Counted from the stretch's first letter, positions 8,843 through 16,083 are shown. The stretch is DNA of 64,000 bases from Rhodobacterales bacterium HTCC2255 (GCA_000153745.1 DS022282.1:1-64000), one strand, 5' to 3'. The notes: generated from the letters alone by a model not told the origin. Translations and numbers: made by a program.

Positions 8843-9133
8843 TTAATCAGCATCCAAATACATAAACGCTCTCTTTGCTCCATTATCTAGAGCCTTCAGT
8901 GCATTCTGGTAATCTGGGCTGTTGTATCCATTCTCAGCGGCTTCCATGCTTTCCCATTCAATGACTATGGTTCTTACTGCCTCTCCATCTTCTTTGACTG
9001 CGAAGGGAACGCCCCTTGCAATAAATTTTGCTCCTGCTTTTTCCATAGCAGGACGGGCCAGTACAGCATATGCAGCCAGCTTCTCAGGGTCACTTACACT
9101 TTTATAGACTACAACTTGAATAACTTTAGACAC
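8843..9133 (-). CDS. DUF1330 family small protein
   Basis: A 96-residue protein of the dimeric alpha/beta-barrel type. Family features are the central IEWESMEAAENGYNSPDY and the conserved YQNALKALDNGAKR near the C-terminus. Function of DUF1330 proteins is unknown. It starts with GTG preceded by AAGGA. It is read divergently from the lyase-like gene, and the gap contains shared element A; the putative -10 box lies 31 nt before the GTG. A paralogue sits at 17990-18289. Confidence 0.8.
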   Translation of the reverse strand: MSKVIQVVVYKSVSDPEKLAAYAVLARPAMEKAGAKFIARGVPFAVKEDGEAVRTIVIEWESMEAAENGYNSPDYQNALKALDNGAKRAFMYLDAD

Positions 9134-9140
9134 ATCTCAT

Positions 9141-9208
9141 TCCTTAATGTTGATAATCTCAATATGATACATTAGAATAATCATAAGTAAATGTTAGAAC
9201 AGATAGGT
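9141..9208 (+). promoter_or_regulatory. Shared divergent promoter/operator element, copy A
   Basis: The core at 9164-9196 begins ATGATACATTAG and ends GTAAATGTTA. It matches copies B (12820-12852) and C (15363-15331, reverse) at about 29-30 of 33 positions. Read on the minus strand it gives TTTACT, 16 bp, TATCAT: a good -35/-10 pair, with the -10 lying 31 nt from the GTG at 9133. On the plus strand the core ends 22 nt before the ATG at 9218. The similarity to copy C continues outward through TCCTTA and TTGATAAT. Confidence 0.7.
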
Positions 9209-9217
9209 GTGAATAGA

Positions 9218-10852
9218 ATGAAGAAATTACTGAGTATATTTATCACTATCACACTACTCATACCCCATGCAGTGTTTGCAGACACAGTCGCTCAGTCACA
9301 ACGCATGTTAAACCAACTCGGCTACAATGCTGGTCCTGTTGATGGTGCTTACGGTGGTAAGACCAAACGTGCGCTTGAGGCATTCTATGCTAAGAGCGGT
9401 GGACCATATGACGGTAAGTTAGACGCTAATGAAGTCATAGACCTTAAGAATGCAGTAAAAGAAATTAAAACCAATAATGGTAAACACAAAAAGATACTTC
9501 CTGAACGTTATAGTATATATCCCGATTGGTGTACTTATGAGAACAAATATACATTTAAACGTATTGAAAATTTATTAGGAAATAAAAATCATGATTTAAA
9601 AACTATTGAGTTATTTGGAAAATCTGATGAACATATGTTGGTTATGATTGAACAATTAACTTTGTATGTTAATGAATTTATTTTGCACCCAAATCAACAG
9701 AATGCAAATGATATAAAAAAGATTTATTTCCTTTTATTCAAAAATAATTTTTTCATAGATTTACATGAAAATAATCATGACGACTCATTAAATATGAAAG
9801 ATTTCTTAATTCTTTCTATGTATTTATTTCAGGCGCTAAATAGAGATAATTATTTAAACACTAGTGAGAAACAAACATTTTTAAGTGAAATTCAAAAGCG
9901 TTTTGACAAAATAAAACCTGCTCATAAGTGGGGGTTTACAATGAGTAAATGCAAGATTGGTAGAGACCAATGGAGTTGTCAAAATCATACATATTCCCAT
10001 CAACTTACCAGAACTTTATATGGAGCTACTTTTGGGTCGAGTAAAGATTATGCAATGGGTGAAAAAATGTATAAGTTTGCTATAGATGATTTAAAGCCAG
10101 ATGGCGCGCTGTGGAGAGAAGCTGTAAGGGGAAGATGGTCCTGGAGTTATTATGCTCACACTTTGGGATTGCTGCTTTCGATAGCAGAAATCTATAAACA
10201 CAATGGGGTTGATTTATATTCATACAAGTCTGATAAAAATGGCCTAACCATTCATGATGCAGTAAGTTTTTTATTGGAATCTATTCAAGATAATGAAAAG
10301 ATTTGGTTGTATGCAAAAGAGTTAAAAAGTGTCCAACATTATATAAATTTTACTGACTATAAGTCTCCTGAGTATTTGCAAATGTTAACTACAACTGCAG
10401 AACGGAACGGCTTGAAAAACTGGTTCTATATTTATCGTAATAATTTTCCGATTCATCCAAATACTGAGTTAGGAAATAAGTTAATTCCAACATATAAAAG
10501 TAAATTAGAACACTCCCAACATATAGGGATTCTCGCTCAATGTCTTTATGCTGAAAAAGGGCAAAAACTAGCGAGCAATGAAAAGTTTGACCGTGATGTA
10601 ATATCCATGGAAAAAAAATTATCATGCTTACAAAGTGCATTTAATAAAAAAGACATGGGTGAACTATTATCGAAATCAGATATGTTATTAATGAGTAAAG
10701 CTTTTAAGAATGATCAAAAACCGAAAAATAAATCAAACTTGATTAGAGCTGGTCTTAATCCAATATTGGTTAATAAAAATAAAAAGTATTTATTACGACT
10801 TATAAATTTCACTGGAAATGTCGAAACCTTTTGTTCAAAGCCGATTAAATGA
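9218..10852 (+). CDS. Exported protein: peptidoglycan-binding domain plus alginate-lyase-like domain
   Basis: About 544 residues. A signal peptide (MKKLLSIFITITLLIPHAVFA) is followed by a PG_binding_1 repeat (LNQLGYNAGPVDGAYGGKTK). The large C-terminal region contains NHTYSHQLTRTLYGATFG, GALWREAVRGRWSWSYYAH and an adjoining helical pattern, which resemble the alpha/alpha-toroid of alginate lyases and related polysaccharide lyases. The start at 9218 (with AGGTG upstream) is preferred to an in-frame ATG at 9191, which falls inside the conserved promoter core. Probably acts on a surface or environmental polysaccharide in the periplasm. The lyase assignment is moderate, since a catalytic residue set could not be verified. 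Confidence 0.6.
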   Translation: MKKLLSIFITITLLIPHAVFADTVAQSQRMLNQLGYNAGPVDGAYGGKTKRALEAFYAKSGGPYDGKLDANEVIDLKNAVKEIKTNNGKHKKILPERYSIYPDWCTYENKYTFKRIENLLGNKNHDLKTIELFGKSDEHMLVMIEQLTLYVNEFILHPNQQNANDIKKIYFLLFKNNFFIDLHENNHDDSLNMKDFLILSMYLFQALNRDNYLNTSEKQTFLSEIQKRFDKIKPAHKWGFTMSKCKIGRDQWSCQNHTYSHQLTRTLYGATFGSSKDYAMGEKMYKFAIDDLKPDGALWREAVRGRWSWSYYAHTLGLLLSIAEIYKHNGVDLYSYKSDKNGLTIHDAVSFLLESIQDNEKIWLYAKELKSVQHYINFTDYKSPEYLQMLTTTAERNGLKNWFYIYRNNFPIHPNTELGNKLIPTYKSKLEHSQHIGILAQCLYAEKGQKLASNEKFDRDVISMEKKLSCLQSAFNKKDMGELLSKSDMLLMSKAFKNDQKPKNKSNLIRAGLNPILVNKNKKYLLRLINFTGNVETFCSKPIK

Positions 10853-10980
10853 TGGCGACATGGGTATTATGCTTTTAATTTTAGCATAATGGTCAGTACT
10901 CAAAATGGGCATAACAAATGCCATGCTAAAAGATTGAGTATTATCAGATGCTTATCGGGGATATGCCACTGCTAGTTAGG

Positions 10981-11001
10981 CAGTAAGTGGCGGAGAGACA
11001 G
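10981..11001 (-). repeat. Inverted copy of the tRNA-Ser 3' end (att-like)
   Basis: Exact 21-nt reverse complement of 7960-7980. Flanking bases do not continue the match, apart from scattered identities. It is not part of a second tRNA gene: no further tRNA arms are found around it. It marks a possible right boundary of an integrated and later rearranged segment of about 3 kb. Confidence 0.6.
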
Positions 11002-11149
11002 CGTGTTCATCTCTTATTATATCCGCTACTGATCATCTAATACTCACAACTTGTTGGCCATTTAATTCACAAAAGATTGGTTCTGAAAGATATATCGTGA
11101 CTGCTGAAATAGATAAATAATATTTCAAATGTCTAACCACACTCCTCAT

Positions 11150-11194
11150 GGGTTAAAAAACAAAAGTCCTTGAGCAGTTTTTTACTGCACAAGG
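11150..11194 (-). terminator. Terminator of the DUF3303 gene
   Basis: Reading the minus strand, CCTTG-T-GCAGT and ACTGC-T-CAAGG form two 5-bp stems separated by one mismatch around a five-base loop. They are followed by ACTTTTGTTTTTT. It lies 20 nt after the stop of the gene ending at 11215. Confidence 0.7.
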
Positions 11195-11214
11195 CTCAAT
11201 TGTTATCGATTAAA

Positions 11215-11520
11215 TCAACCTTGCTGGGATGCAAGCAATGCTTGCACCAGCTTCCTAGCAGTATCATCGTCAACTACTGGCGTCACAGTTGGGAAAGTAC
11301 ACTGCCCTGACCAGCCCATCATCCATGAAGTTAGGTTTTCCTGATTATCAGATTCAATTACAGCCCATCCACAGCCATTTGGTATGTCATGCCAACGTCC
11401 AATCTGTTTTACACCATTAGGAAGTTCTCCAGAAATTTGTTCTGGCGTCATACTTGCAAAAAAAGCCTGGGTATCAGTCTTTTTATCATTTTCAATTTGA
11501 TATTTGCACATAAAAATCAT
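11215..11520 (-). CDS. DUF3303 family small protein
   Basis: A 101-residue protein. The pattern GRWHDIPNGCGWAVIESDN, then WSGQCTFPTVTPVVDDD, matches DUF3303, a dimeric alpha/beta-barrel-like family of unknown function. The ATG at 11520 is preferred over the one at 11532 because GGAGAG lies at the right distance before it. Single gene with its own terminator. It belongs to the crowd of 94-106-residue proteins in this region. Confidence 0.8.
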   Translation of the reverse strand: MIFMCKYQIENDKKTDTQAFFASMTPEQISGELPNGVKQIGRWHDIPNGCGWAVIESDNQENLTSWMMGWSGQCTFPTVTPVVDDDTARKLVQALLASQQG

Positions 11521-11853
11521 AGTTCTCTCCATCTTTAAGTTACGTTAAGAATTAGTTTAATTGTAGGTTGATCTATTTTGTGGTTGCCGCATGGCGATAC
11601 CAAAGAGGACCTAATTAAACACTAGATAGTGATTAAGATTAAAGCATAGTATCAATAAAAGTCATACAAAAAGTTTCTGGCAAGTTGAAGATATCTTGCA
11701 TGAACGTGACATTTTGAGAGGTATTAGGCTTTGTCTGACTGTCCGTCAGCGATAAAACCTTTGACTTGGCTTTGCGTGGATGACTGTTTTGCGGACGAAG
11801 TGGACATTCGAATATCTTGCAATGACCATGGCACAATAGAATTTTGTTCTTAC
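11521..11853. other. Gene-free stretch; possible decayed sequence of higher GC
   Basis: No convincing coding region. The part near 11730-11830 is richer in G and C than the left part and resembles the adjoining transaminase gene in composition, so it may have arrived with it. Open frames across it show no recognisable protein features. Confidence 0.4.
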
Positions 11854-12786
11854 TTAATATTCAACTGGATCACGATGTTTACCTTCATTGTGCAGCTGCC
11901 AATAGGCATGCATTATACGTTTCGACAAAGGCCCGATATTGCCGGAAGCAATTGGTCGTTCGTCAATTCTTGTAACAGGCATCACGCCCCCGGCAGTCGA
12001 GGTTATGAAGACCTCGTCAGCGGTTTTAAGCTTGTCGACAGTAATGTCTTGCGCATGACATCTAACTTCCAATTCTTCGCAAATGTCAAAAATGGTTTGC
12101 CGCGTAATTCCCAACAAGACACTTACGTCGGGCGTTGAAACCACACCATTGGTGATCGAGAAAATATTGAATCCTGGCCCTTCGGACACGTTGCCATTAA
12201 GGTCAATCAGAGTGGCTGTGTCTGCTCCACGTTCGTAGGCAGCATAAAGCCCTTTGACCATATCCAACCAATGGTAATTCTTGACGGTAGGATCAACAGA
12301 GCTTGGTGGAATGCGAACGACATCCGTGATCGCCAGATGCAAACCACACTCCAACTGTTCTTTGCTGGCCACTGAACCGAACGGAATGGCAAAAGCTATG
12401 AAGCGGTTTTCTGCATCTCTTGGATCTCGACTGAAGTTGGGTGACGTTCCTCTTGTGCAGATGAACTCAACATATGCATTTTTGAGCTTGGACAACGCCA
12501 CGCAATTATGAAGAATTTCTATGATTTGCGCTTTGGTGTAAGGAATTGACATATGCAAAGCGTCCATTCCACGGGAAAATCGATCTAAATGATCACCTAA
12601 CTTGAAAAATGCTCCGCCCCATACATGGGCAACGTCATAAGTCGCGTCTGAATGAAGAAACCCATAATCCAAAACGGACAATTTCGCCTCATGGATAGGT
12701 AGGTACTGCCCATCCATATAGGCAATGCCTGGAGGGTAATTGCGATGATCTGTGTGACGCGAAGATAATTTGGGCAATATGCGCAT
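11854..12786 (-). CDS. Class IV PLP aminotransferase, (R)-selective amine transaminase-like
   Basis: A 310-residue fold-type IV PLP enzyme. The PLP lysine lies in SSVDPTVKNYHWLDMVKG. The N-terminal YGFLHSDATYDVAHVWGGAFF and the C-terminal VFITSTAGGVMPVTRID closely resemble the (R)-amine:pyruvate transaminase group rather than ordinary branched-chain aminotransferases. The reaction would move an amino group between an (R)-amine or D-amino acid and a keto acid. Local GC is roughly 42-47 percent, above the surrounding 30s, consistent with transfer. It is read divergently from the 97-residue gene across shared element B, with the putative -10 box 34 nt before its ATG. The native substrate is unknown. 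Confidence 0.8.
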   Translation of the reverse strand: MRILPKLSSRHTDHRNYPPGIAYMDGQYLPIHEAKLSVLDYGFLHSDATYDVAHVWGGAFFKLGDHLDRFSRGMDALHMSIPYTKAQIIEILHNCVALSKLKNAYVEFICTRGTSPNFSRDPRDAENRFIAFAIPFGSVASKEQLECGLHLAITDVVRIPPSSVDPTVKNYHWLDMVKGLYAAYERGADTATLIDLNGNVSEGPGFNIFSITNGVVSTPDVSVLLGITRQTIFDICEELEVRCHAQDITVDKLKTADEVFITSTAGGVMPVTRIDERPIASGNIGPLSKRIMHAYWQLHNEGKHRDPVEY

Positions 12787-12819
12787 GTTTCTAGTCTCAT
12801 AAAAGTTGCAGATCTAAAA

Positions 12820-12866
12820 ATGATACACTAGCTTGATCATATGTAAATATTAGAACAGAAAGGTGA
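12820..12866 (+). promoter_or_regulatory. Shared divergent promoter/operator element, copy B
   Basis: The core at 12820-12852 reads ATGATACACTAGCTTGATCA and continues to GTAAATATTA; it matches copy A and copy C. The match to copy A continues through TAGAACAGA and AGGTG, the ribosome-binding site of the plus-strand gene. On the minus strand it gives TTTACA, 16 bp, TATCAT. The TGATCA palindrome in its middle may be part of a repressor site. Confidence 0.7.
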
Positions 12867-12871
12867 GAGAA

Positions 12872-13165
12872 ATGGCAAAGTATGCAGTTCACACAAAGTG
12901 GTCATGGCCTAATGGTGTTCCAAGCGCAGAGAGTATGCAGCAGAGACATCGTGAAGTTAAATCAAAAACTAAAGCTGAAGACATTATCTGGTTTAAGATT
13001 GATGAAAACACGCATCAGTCAATTATCATTTATTCTTCCGAAGCAGACGCAAAAGAAGAGAATGCTCAACGACAGGCAATGCGCAAAGACACAATCACAG
13101 AAACAGGCCATTCAATGGTAGAAGAGACTATGGGTGAAGTTCTCTCAATTATGTCTGAAGTTTAG
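12872..13165 (+). CDS. Small protein of unknown function (97 aa)
   Basis: Not recognised. The start ATG follows AAAGGTGAG at good spacing; an in-frame GTG at 12863 is inside that ribosome-binding site. The protein begins MAKYAVHTKWSWPNGVPSAE and is hydrophilic, with a beta-alpha-beta-like pattern that could be another dimeric alpha/beta barrel. It has no signal peptide. It is expressed from element B and followed 11 nt later by the small exported peptide gene. Confidence 0.7.
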   Translation: MAKYAVHTKWSWPNGVPSAESMQQRHREVKSKTKAEDIIWFKIDENTHQSIIIYSSEADAKEENAQRQAMRKDTITETGHSMVEETMGEVLSIMSEV

Positions 13166-13176
13166 ATGGGATGAAA

Positions 13177-13281
13177 ATGAAGAAACTATTGGTATGTATT
13201 CTGTTTGTTTTGTTTGTTACACAGGTATTTGCTAATGAGTATACATCCGATCCGTATTATGATGAGCAGCTTTTCTATTAA
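13177..13281 (+). CDS. Small exported peptide (34 aa)
   Basis: A short reading frame MKKLLVCILFVLFVTQVFA followed by NEYTSDPYYDEQLFY and TAA. The first 19 residues form a textbook signal peptide with a VFA cleavage site. The predicted mature part is only 15 residues, acidic and Tyr-rich. It starts 11 nt after the 97-residue gene with GGGATG before it, so it is probably co-transcribed. It may be a real secreted peptide or the stump of a longer exported protein. Confidence 0.5.
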   Translation: MKKLLVCILFVLFVTQVFANEYTSDPYYDEQLFY

Positions 13282-13405
13282 AAAATAAAAAGGTTGTTGT
13301 GGCTATTTATAATGAAAAAATAAAGAATAAGTAATGTCAAAAATAATACCATTCTAAGTCAATAAAACAATAGTTTCCTAAGATTGCATTTTGGGTGAGA
13401 ATAAA

Positions 13406-14518
13406 TTGAAAAGTAAAATTTGGATTGTTTTAATAACATTGTTAGTTTCAGTAATTAATATGAATATTAACATTCAAGCAAATGAATCTACATATAAAAT
13501 CAAACGTGTTCCAGCTGAATGGGAGCCTCAAGAGGCAATTTGGATGCAATGGCCTGGCTATTGGGAAAAAGATTATGAATTAACTTTCGCAAAGATAACT
13601 AATATAATTTCACGCTACGAAAAGTTACATATTTTATACGCTTCAGATCAAATTTATACAGAAGCACAAAAATCAATTAGAGATATAGGGTCAGACCCAC
13701 AGCAGAAAAATATTTATTGGCATAAGGTTCCCAATGATAATGCTTGGATGAGAGATAATGGGCCTGTTTATGTTTTGAACGACAACGAGTTAAGGATTCA
13801 AAATTGGAATTTTGATGCATGGGGTGGTGCTTTTGGCTCAGATATCCCTTTTAATTTAGACAATGAAGTCCCAGATAAAGTTGGTGAGATTCTAGGTTTG
13901 CCTGTTGATCAAATAGAAATAGTACATGAACGAGGTAATTTAGAATTTAATGGATCAGACACAGTTATGTTAAATTGGAGTGCTCTTGGAGATCCAAACC
14001 GAAATTTGAACTACAATAAACAGCAAGCAGAACGTGATTTAAAGACGCACTTTGGAGTAACTAAAGTTATTTTTATTGAAGGCATCCCAGATGGAGATCT
14101 TACAAAAGGACACATTGATGGTATTGCACGGTTTATTGGACTAAGAACTGTAGTCGTTGTTCAATGTACAACACACTCATTATGTCAACCAGGTAGTAAA
14201 GATGCTGAGATTTATGATAATGCAGCTAAAATGATTAAAGAAGCAGGGTTTAGTGTAATAAGAGAACCTATTGAAGGCTTTGTTAAACACAATGGACAAA
14301 TGTTTGATACTAATTACATGAACTGGTTAGTTGGAAACGGATTTGTAATCGTACCTGGTTTTGGAAATCAAGATACAGATAGCCAAGCAAAATCTCGCAT
14401 AGAAAGCTATTTTCCAAATCGTGATGTGCATCTTATTGAAATGTTAAGTTCTTGGGCAGCTGGAGGTGGGGTGCATTGTCATACAAATGATCAACCTGCC
14501 TTTTCAAAATCTAAATGA
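13406..14518 (+). CDS. Exported agmatine deiminase / peptidylarginine deiminase family protein
   Basis: About 370 residues of the guanidine-modifying PAD_porph fold. The N-terminus is a signal peptide-like helix (KIWIVLITLLVSVI). Family landmarks are VPAEWEPQEAIWMQWP, the catalytic Asp in NAWMRDNGPVYV, the histidine region TKGHIDGIARF, and the nucleophilic cysteine in GGGVHCHTNDQPA near the C-terminus. The start is taken as TTG 13406, placed after GGGTGAG; the TTG at 13391 is less likely. It would convert agmatine or a related guanidine to the ureido product and ammonia. The export signal is uncommon for agmatine deiminase. Confidence 0.82.
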   Translation: MKSKIWIVLITLLVSVINMNINIQANESTYKIKRVPAEWEPQEAIWMQWPGYWEKDYELTFAKITNIISRYEKLHILYASDQIYTEAQKSIRDIGSDPQQKNIYWHKVPNDNAWMRDNGPVYVLNDNELRIQNWNFDAWGGAFGSDIPFNLDNEVPDKVGEILGLPVDQIEIVHERGNLEFNGSDTVMLNWSALGDPNRNLNYNKQQAERDLKTHFGVTKVIFIEGIPDGDLTKGHIDGIARFIGLRTVVVVQCTTHSLCQPGSKDAEIYDNAAKMIKEAGFSVIREPIEGFVKHNGQMFDTNYMNWLVGNGFVIVPGFGNQDTDSQAKSRIESYFPNRDVHLIEMLSSWAAGGGVHCHTNDQPAFSKSK

Positions 14519-14661
14519 ATCTTATTTAGATGATATAGGATATAGAAAAATATATTAATTACAGTTACTTATAATGAGTAATTAATCTAAATTACTCCTG
14601 TATTTCAACCAAGGATGTTTATACTTTAGCTCGCATGACTAACGTCACCGCTATGTAAGAG

Positions 14662-14970
14662 TTATTTATTAATTGAAACTAATAATTCCGCATCAACCTT
14701 TATGTTTTCGTGTTCATACTTATCTCTCATGGGGATGACTGCATTTATGGCAAATTCATCCACAGCTTTCATTGCTTCATCATTAGAAGTCGTAACAAAT
14801 GCAGTCATTTGTGTAGGGTCATTTCGATCTTTATTTATATCAACAGTGACATTACCTGATGCTGATGGATGACTCCAAGAGAGCCATAACTGCTTCAGCT
14901 CTTCTATAAAGGCATCATTGTCAGATTCTGTTGTAAACTTATTGATGTTTAATCGTTTAATTGTGGCCAT
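14662..14970 (-). CDS. Small protein of unknown function (102 aa)
   Basis: Not recognised. It begins MATIKRLNINKFTTESDND, and the ATG follows AGGTGAG; the in-frame GTG at 14982 is part of that ribosome site. Predicted alternation of strands and helices would fit a dimeric alpha/beta barrel. It is the second gene after the NTF2-like gene (21 nt gap), so both are likely under element C. Confidence 0.65.
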   Translation of the reverse strand: MATIKRLNINKFTTESDNDAFIEELKQLWLSWSHPSASGNVTVDINKDRNDPTQMTAFVTTSNDEAMKAVDEFAINAVIPMRDKYEHENIKVDAELLVSINK

Positions 14971-14991
14971 AAGATTTCTCACCTATTTGCT

Positions 14992-15309
14992 TTAAGAAAC
15001 TTTTCTTTGGTGAACATAGTCATGTACTTTTCCTTCTCGCAAGTATGCAACACCCATAACTGTGTCTACACTATCACCAGAGTTAACTTGGTGTGTTCCA
15101 ACAATTATTTCATTATTTTCATATAAAGTAACTACGTCACCTACTACCCTAAAATTAGTAGTATTCACCCAATCAAGAGTAGCTTGCCTATCAAAATCTG
15201 ATGTATTCCATTTAAAGTCTTGTGTAATTACAGCTTCAATATGCGATGAGTCATTTGTATTTGTACCCTGTTTCCAAGCATCTACCCATTTTTCCCAGGT
15301 AACTGACAT
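14992..15309 (-). CDS. NTF2/SnoaL-like small protein
   Basis: A 105-residue protein with the helix-rich N-terminus and curved-sheet pattern of SnoaL/NTF2-like folds. Typical elements are the early WVDAWKQG, ITQDFKWN and the closing MGVAYLREGKVHDYVHQR. Members serve as cyclases, isomerases or binding proteins; no function can be assigned. It starts 22 nt after the end of the element C core, with AGAAGGAG as ribosome site, and is divergent from the gene at 15395. Confidence 0.65.
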   Translation of the reverse strand: MSVTWEKWVDAWKQGTNTNDSSHIEAVITQDFKWNTSDFDRQATLDWVNTTNFRVVGDVVTLYENNEIIVGTHQVNSGDSVDTVMGVAYLREGKVHDYVHQRKVS

Positions 15310-15323
15310 TTGATTTTCTCCTT

Positions 15324-15386
15324 CTGTTAGTAATATTTACTTATGATTAGGCTAGTGTATCATTCTAATATTATCAATAATAAGGA
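15324..15386 (-). promoter_or_regulatory. Shared divergent promoter/operator element, copy C
   Basis: On the minus strand the core (15363 down to 15331) reads ATGATACACTAGCCTAATCA and on to GTAAATATTA, matching copies A and B. On the plus strand it shows TTTACT, 16 bp, TATCAT, with the -10 ending 32 nt before the ATG at 15395. The outer flank TTGATAAT/TCCTTA is shared with copy A. Its orientation relative to neighbours is reversed compared with A and B, so the spacing is conserved through an inversion. Confidence 0.7.
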
Positions 15387-15394
15387 TTAGACCT

Positions 15395-15679
15395 ATGGCT
15401 TATGCAAGAATTAACACTATAACTTTTTCATCAGAAGAAGCGGCTGACGAATTACAAGCCAACTATGCATCAACTGCACCAGAAGGATTTCCCGAAGCTC
15501 AATTGCTTGTTGCGGTAAGAACTGGACCACTTACTGCCTCACTAACATCAATCTATGAAGATAAAGCTGCTTTTGATAGATCTGCTGATGAACGCACAAG
15601 ACGAATGAAAGCTAATGGTCATCTAATGGAAGCAGTAGATGTTCAAGAGGGTGAAGTATATTTGAACCATGCGAGATAA
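15395..15679 (+). CDS. ABM-like small protein (94 aa)
   Basis: A 94-residue protein beginning MAYARINTITFSSEEAADEL. The pattern of an early strand, a helix with conserved acidic residues, then strands resembles antibiotic-biosynthesis-monooxygenase-like dimeric barrels. The segment IYEDKAAFDRSADERTRR is consistent with that fold. No catalytic residues can be named. Ribosome site AAGGATTA. It is driven by the plus-strand side of element C. Confidence 0.6.
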   Translation: MAYARINTITFSSEEAADELQANYASTAPEGFPEAQLLVAVRTGPLTASLTSIYEDKAAFDRSADERTRRMKANGHLMEAVDVQEGEVYLNHAR

Positions 15680-15760
15680 CAAATAACCCCATCTTCACAT
15701 CATTTAAAAAGTATTTAGTAATCAGATAATAGAAATAAATTTTATAAAAGGAATATTTAT

Positions 15761-16048
15761 ATGCCTCGTTTATTAGTCACCGTTAAAATATCCAAAGGTT
15801 TTGAGACATGGACAGATATGGCAAAATCTTTGGAAGATGAGGCGGGAGCAGAAGGCGCAAAAGTTGTTTGGGCTGGAGCAAATCCTGATGAAACTTCTGT
15901 GTATGTAATGATGGATGTCCCAAACCCAGAGTTTATGCAAACATTTGGTTTGCGCGAAGACGTAAAAAAAGCTCGCGAAGACGCTGGTGCTGATGTTACA
16001 TCAACTACAATTATCACTCAAATTGGAGATTACTGGTTAAGTGATTAA
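15761..16048 (+). CDS. Small dimeric-barrel-like protein (95 aa)
   Basis: A 95-residue protein with ribosome site AAAGGAAT. It starts MPRLLVTVKISKGFETWTDM, with SVYVMMDVPNPEFMQTFG in the middle. The layout (strand, helix carrying W, strand, helix) is that of small alpha/beta-barrel proteins, perhaps DUF3764-like. This is judged by eye and could be wrong. It lies 81 nt after the ABM-like gene; no copy of the shared element is found upstream. Confidence 0.55.
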   Translation: MPRLLVTVKISKGFETWTDMAKSLEDEAGAEGAKVVWAGANPDETSVYVMMDVPNPEFMQTFGLREDVKKAREDAGADVTSTTIITQIGDYWLSD

Positions 16049-16083
16049 TCCTATCTGGATAACTCTGCAAATATGTAATTCCC

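Larger units (their letters stand above)
10853..11214. other. Gene-free stretch with several inverted repeats
   Basis: No coding region is seen. It contains a perfect 8-bp inverted repeat (ATTATGCT/AGCATAAT, 10866-10890). Next comes a nested pair: outer TACTCAA/TTGAGTA enclosing a GGCAT/ATGCC hairpin (about 10896-10943). A further imperfect hairpin (GCCACTGC/GCAG..GTGGC, about 10966-10991) overlaps the att-like repeat at 10981-11001. The density of pairing could reflect a small RNA or decayed mobile-element ends. Confidence 0.5.

Noticed and set aside
9191-9217. Upstream ATG as start of the lyase-like gene
   Set aside because: It falls inside the conserved promoter core; copies B and C lack this ATG, and the start at 9218 gives a clean signal peptide with a ribosome site.
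11639-12138. Open frames in the gap between the DUF3303 gene and the transaminase gene
   Set aside because: No ribosome sites and no recognisable protein features; the plus-strand frame runs into the transaminase gene on the opposite strand.
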